Source of the DNA: Desulfobulbaceae bacterium
Lineage (GTDB): Bacteria > Desulfobacterota > Desulfobulbia > Desulfobulbales > SURF-16
Direction of reading: 5' to 3'
Assembly (NCBI GenBank): GCA_024763115.1
Contig: JANTGB010000014.1
Location: 1 to 16,111, forward strand
DNA: 16,111 nt
The position numbers were made by a program, and so were the translations under genes. Position 1 is the first letter of the stretch. Each line of letters opens with the position of its first letter. Shown here piece after piece: positions 13,885 through 16,111 of this stretch. The notes under the pieces were generated by a model that worked only from the letters and a program-made list of their open reading frames with translations, was not told the origin of the DNA and searched no databases.

Positions 13885-14246
13885 GATTGGAATGGTCGCA
13901 TGAAAAATCGTCTACTTTTACTTGGCCGCTCCAGCTTCCGAATGACTGGCTTTGAGGGTAAAATATGGTATATTCATATTCTCCTGAGAGCAGAAGTTGC
14001 AAAACAGGCAGGTTGCCGGCGTGCATCGGCAAGATTCATTCCGGGCGGAAAAGAGTTTTCATTTATGGGCTGTTGACCATGAGTGACGGCATATGCCGGG
14101 GGCTGCCGAGAATGTTGGTCGGATGAATTGGAGAAAATCGCCGTTGACGATGGCTTTAAGCTGAATTTTTTTGCCGGGCTTGATAATATTTATAGCGTAA
14201 CAACCATCTTGTCGGAGGTTGTCAGGGCATGCCGGGGAGTAAACAA
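13885..14246. other. 362-bp gap between cytochrome b and gspF-type gene
   Basis: I recognise no gene here. A 58-codon frame (13900-14076, ATG) and a 63-codon GTG frame (14083-14274), which runs into the next gene, are open, but neither resembles a known family and neither has a good ribosome site. TTGAGG (13952-13957) and CATATT (13975-13980) are 17 bases apart and could be a weak promoter for the secretion genes. The stretch shows no copy of the intergenic element family and no remnant of an SdhA N-terminus. Confidence 0.4.
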
Positions 14247-15473
14247 ATGGCTCTTTATGATTATACCGCCTTAAACAGCAGTAATGAGTCCCAGGCCGGA
14301 GTCATGGTAGAAAAAGACAAAAACGGCGTGGCCCGGCGTCTCCTGCAACAGGGCCTGCGTCCTCTGGAAATCAGGCGGCATAAACAAGCAGGCGGCAGTT
14401 CCTTTTTTTTTGCCTCTCTGCAGGATAAATTCCAGGCTAAACGTATTACAAAGACGGATGTGGAATTTTTCACCAAGCAGCTTACCCTGCTGCTGAATGC
14501 CGGGCTTTCTCTTGATGCTTCCCTGCGGATTATGAAGGCCCAGAGCCGAAAGCCGGTCTTTCGGCAATTTACCGGCGGGATTGAACAGAAACTCAAAGAG
14601 GGCAAATCATTTTCCGAGGCCCTGTCTGAGCAGCCTGTTTTTTCTTCAATGTATGTTAATGTTGCCAGGGCCGGTGAAGAAGGCGGCATCCTGCCGACCA
14701 TGCTCACCAAGATTTCCGAATACCAGGCCACTTTTCAGGAATTGAAACAGTTTATTATTTCAGCCTCAATTTATCCTCTTATTCTGCTGGTCGTCGGCCT
14801 GGCGGCTATTATAATTCTGGTCACTGCTATTCTTCCCCGTTTTGAAATCCTTTTTTCCGGGATGGGACAGGATCTGCCGGCCAATGTAAAAGTCATGATG
14901 GCTGTGGCCCATTTTTTTACCAATCATTATCTGTCGGCTTTGCTGCTCCTGTTCTGTCCGCCTTTTGCCCTGTATAAATATCTTAAGACTGCCGAAGGAC
15001 GAAAAAAATATGACCATCTGGCCATCAGGCTGCCCATTCTGGCCGGTTTTGTCAGGGATTTGGAGACAACCAGGATTTTTCGCACCCTGGAAGTCCTGGT
15101 AAATAACGGCGTGCATCTGGCCACGGCTCTGCGAATTACCAGCGGGGTAGCGGTTAACGTTGAATATCGTCAGGCCTTGAACCGGGCCACCGAGGCCTTG
15201 AAAGAGGGGCAGCAGGTGGGACGGAAATTAAAGGCTGAGAGATTATTGCCTGATCTTGCTGTTGATCTGCTTTCCATTGGCGAAGAGTCGGGCCGGGTCG
15301 GCGAGGTCTGCGGCCAGATTGCCGAACATTTTGAAGTTGAGCTGCGGATGCGGATTAAAAGGCTTATTGCCATGCTGGAACCGGCGCTTATCCTGTTTAT
15401 TGCCCTGATCGCCGGTTATGTGGTGGTTTCCATGCTGTCTGTTATCATGAGTATAAATGATATTGCCGGTTAG
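14247..15473 (+). CDS. Type II secretion/type IV pilus inner-membrane platform protein (GspF/PilC family)
   Basis: A 408-residue polytopic protein that forms the inner-membrane platform on which the assembly ATPase acts. It opens with ALYDYTALNSSNESQAGVM, the family's N-terminal strand pair. Two GspF domains follow: about 65-185 (FFTKQLTLLLNAGLSLDASLRIM; VARAGEEGGILPTML) and about 265-390 (RIFRTLEVLVNNGVHLATALRI; LLSIGEESGRVGEV), each ending in hydrophobic segments (about 165-190, 212-232, 374-400). I chose ATG 14247 because GGGGAG lies seven bases upstream; an ATG at 14229 would add six residues. The pseudopilin gene starts three bases after the stop. The matching ATPase (GspE/PilB) is not in the window. 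Confidence 0.92.
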   Translation: MALYDYTALNSSNESQAGVMVEKDKNGVARRLLQQGLRPLEIRRHKQAGGSSFFFASLQDKFQAKRITKTDVEFFTKQLTLLLNAGLSLDASLRIMKAQSRKPVFRQFTGGIEQKLKEGKSFSEALSEQPVFSSMYVNVARAGEEGGILPTMLTKISEYQATFQELKQFIISASIYPLILLVVGLAAIIILVTAILPRFEILFSGMGQDLPANVKVMMAVAHFFTNHYLSALLLLFCPPFALYKYLKTAEGRKKYDHLAIRLPILAGFVRDLETTRIFRTLEVLVNNGVHLATALRITSGVAVNVEYRQALNRATEALKEGQQVGRKLKAERLLPDLAVDLLSIGEESGRVGEVCGQIAEHFEVELRMRIKRLIAMLEPALILFIALIAGYVVVSMLSVIMSINDIAG

Positions 15474-15476
15474 CTG

Positions 15477-15938
15477 ATGAGCAAAGACGAAACCAGGAAG
15501 ATAAATTATTGGATGCGGAGTAATCTTAATGTTAAAAATGGTTTTTCCCTGTTTGAGCTGCTCACCGTACTGATTATTCTCGGAGTAATGGCCGGGGTGG
15601 CTGCTCCGGCAACAGGCAGGTTCTTGAATAATCTTTCCTTCCGCCGCCAGGTCAGTGAGTTGAAGGCTAATCTGCGCTATGTCCGGCTCAAGGCCATCAC
15701 GCTCGGCAAGGATATCAATTTGACCCAGGGAGATGAAAACCGGATTTTTCTGCTGCGGGGCGGGCTGGAGGAGGAAAAGATCCTGGACATTGATCAGGAC
15801 ACTGAAATTATCATGGAGCCGGAGGAAATTATTTTTTCAGCCCAGGGCTATGTTACTCCGGCAACCCTGATAATTTCCGAGGACGAACGGAGCCGGACAA
15901 TTATTATGGATCCGCTTACTGCTCTGCCGGTGGAGTAA
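15477..15938 (+). CDS. GspH/FimT-type pseudopilin with prepilin leader
   Basis: A 153-residue type IV pilin-like protein. The prepilin peptidase site is NG/FSLFELLTVLIILGVMAGVAAPA: Gly at -1, Phe at +1 and Glu at +5 are all present, followed by a membrane helix of about 20 residues. The rest (SFRRQVSELKANLRYVRLKAITLGKDINL) has the long amphipathic helix and the RxxA-type segment seen in GspH/FimT, then a beta-rich end with many acidic residues. From ATG 15477 the leader is 22 residues; ATG 15513 would give a 10-residue leader and has AGGAAG 11 bases upstream, so the shorter form is a real alternative. It would be processed by PilD and enter the pseudopilus of the same machine as the preceding GspF-type protein. 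Confidence 0.87.
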   Translation: MSKDETRKINYWMRSNLNVKNGFSLFELLTVLIILGVMAGVAAPATGRFLNNLSFRRQVSELKANLRYVRLKAITLGKDINLTQGDENRIFLLRGGLEEEKILDIDQDTEIIMEPEEIIFSAQGYVTPATLIISEDERSRTIIMDPLTALPVE

Positions 15939-16016
15939 ACAATTAATGGTGGATTCGTAAAAAGGTAAAAAATCCATGTATCGTCATTCCGGCTCGAATA
16001 ATTATGAAAAAATGAC

Positions 16017-16111
16017 GTAACTACTCACGGGGTAGGCACCTAATATTCGCCAACCACTTTACTTGTAACTGTTTACAGGGTGCCGGAGATTTTCGTCATC
16101 AGACCGGTGCC
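16017..16111 (+). mobile_element. MITE-like element, copy D (cut by window end)
   Basis: The left end GTAACTACTCACGGGGTAGG starts at 16017, the inner end GTAACTGTTTACAGGG is at 16065, 48 bp in, and GCCGGAGATTTTCGT that follows matches copy A. The right end is outside the window. Just before it, CGTCATT (15982-15988) and AATGACG (16011-16017) could form a 7-bp stem with a 22-base loop; there is no T-run, so it is not a clear terminator for the pseudopilin gene. Confidence 0.7.

Overview
The window looks like chromosome from an anaerobic Desulfobacterota (deltaproteobacterial) organism, perhaps near the Desulfobulbales. That placement is inferred from moderate GC, the protein families present (a b-type SdhC, a BioA with a CX2CX8CX3C insert, an M48 protease fused to TPRs, a J-domain protein with GspE-N-like repeats) and the abundance of small intergenic repeats. 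I see no rRNA, tRNA, CRISPR array, phage gene or intact transposase.

Layout: (1) 1-2099, plus strand: the 3' end of an unrecognised gene, hpt (purine salvage) and bioA (biotin synthesis). (2) 2100-2536: a 437-bp gap between convergent genes, filled with repeat-element remains. (3) 2537-11556, minus strand: one long co-directional array, in transcription order J-domain protein, M48 metalloprotease-TPR, cobO, fetB, hemG, CutA-like/TPR fusion, SurA-like foldase, recO. (4) 11557-11721: a divergent promoter region. (5) 11722-13884, plus strand: nucleoside deaminase, radical SAM protein and an orphan succinate dehydrogenase/fumarate reductase cytochrome b, tightly coupled. (6) 13885-14246: a gene-poor gap. 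(7) 14247-15938: a GspF-type inner-membrane protein followed by a GspH/FimT-type pseudopilin. (8) 15939-16111: a short gap ending in a further repeat copy.

The most unusual content is a family of small (about 115-180 bp) intergenic elements. Five copies are clear: 2127-2294 (minus), 5737-5894 (minus), 7268-7449, 8173-8287 and 16017 to the window end. They share a left end like GTAACTACTCATGGGG, a second internal end-like sequence (GTAACTGTTTACAGGG) 45-48 bp further in, and an inverted right end (CCCTGTAAGCAGTTAC). The 5737-5894 copy is flanked by a perfect 8-bp direct repeat, CGTATTAG. They look like non-autonomous transposable elements (MITEs); ends starting GTAA and 8-bp duplications suggest IS66-family mobilisation, which is inference. 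Three of them fill successive junctions of the minus-strand array (cobO/fetB, fetB/hemG, hemG/CutA-TPR), starting or ending within a few bases of start and stop codons. Removing them on paper restores a compact operon with 2-nt, overlapping and 23-nt junctions, and one element supplies the stop codon of fetB.

Functionally, the minus-strand array mixes envelope protein quality control (M48 protease, SurA-like foldase, J-domain protein) with tetrapyrrole and metal functions (CobO, HemG, FetB, CutA-like domain) and RecO.
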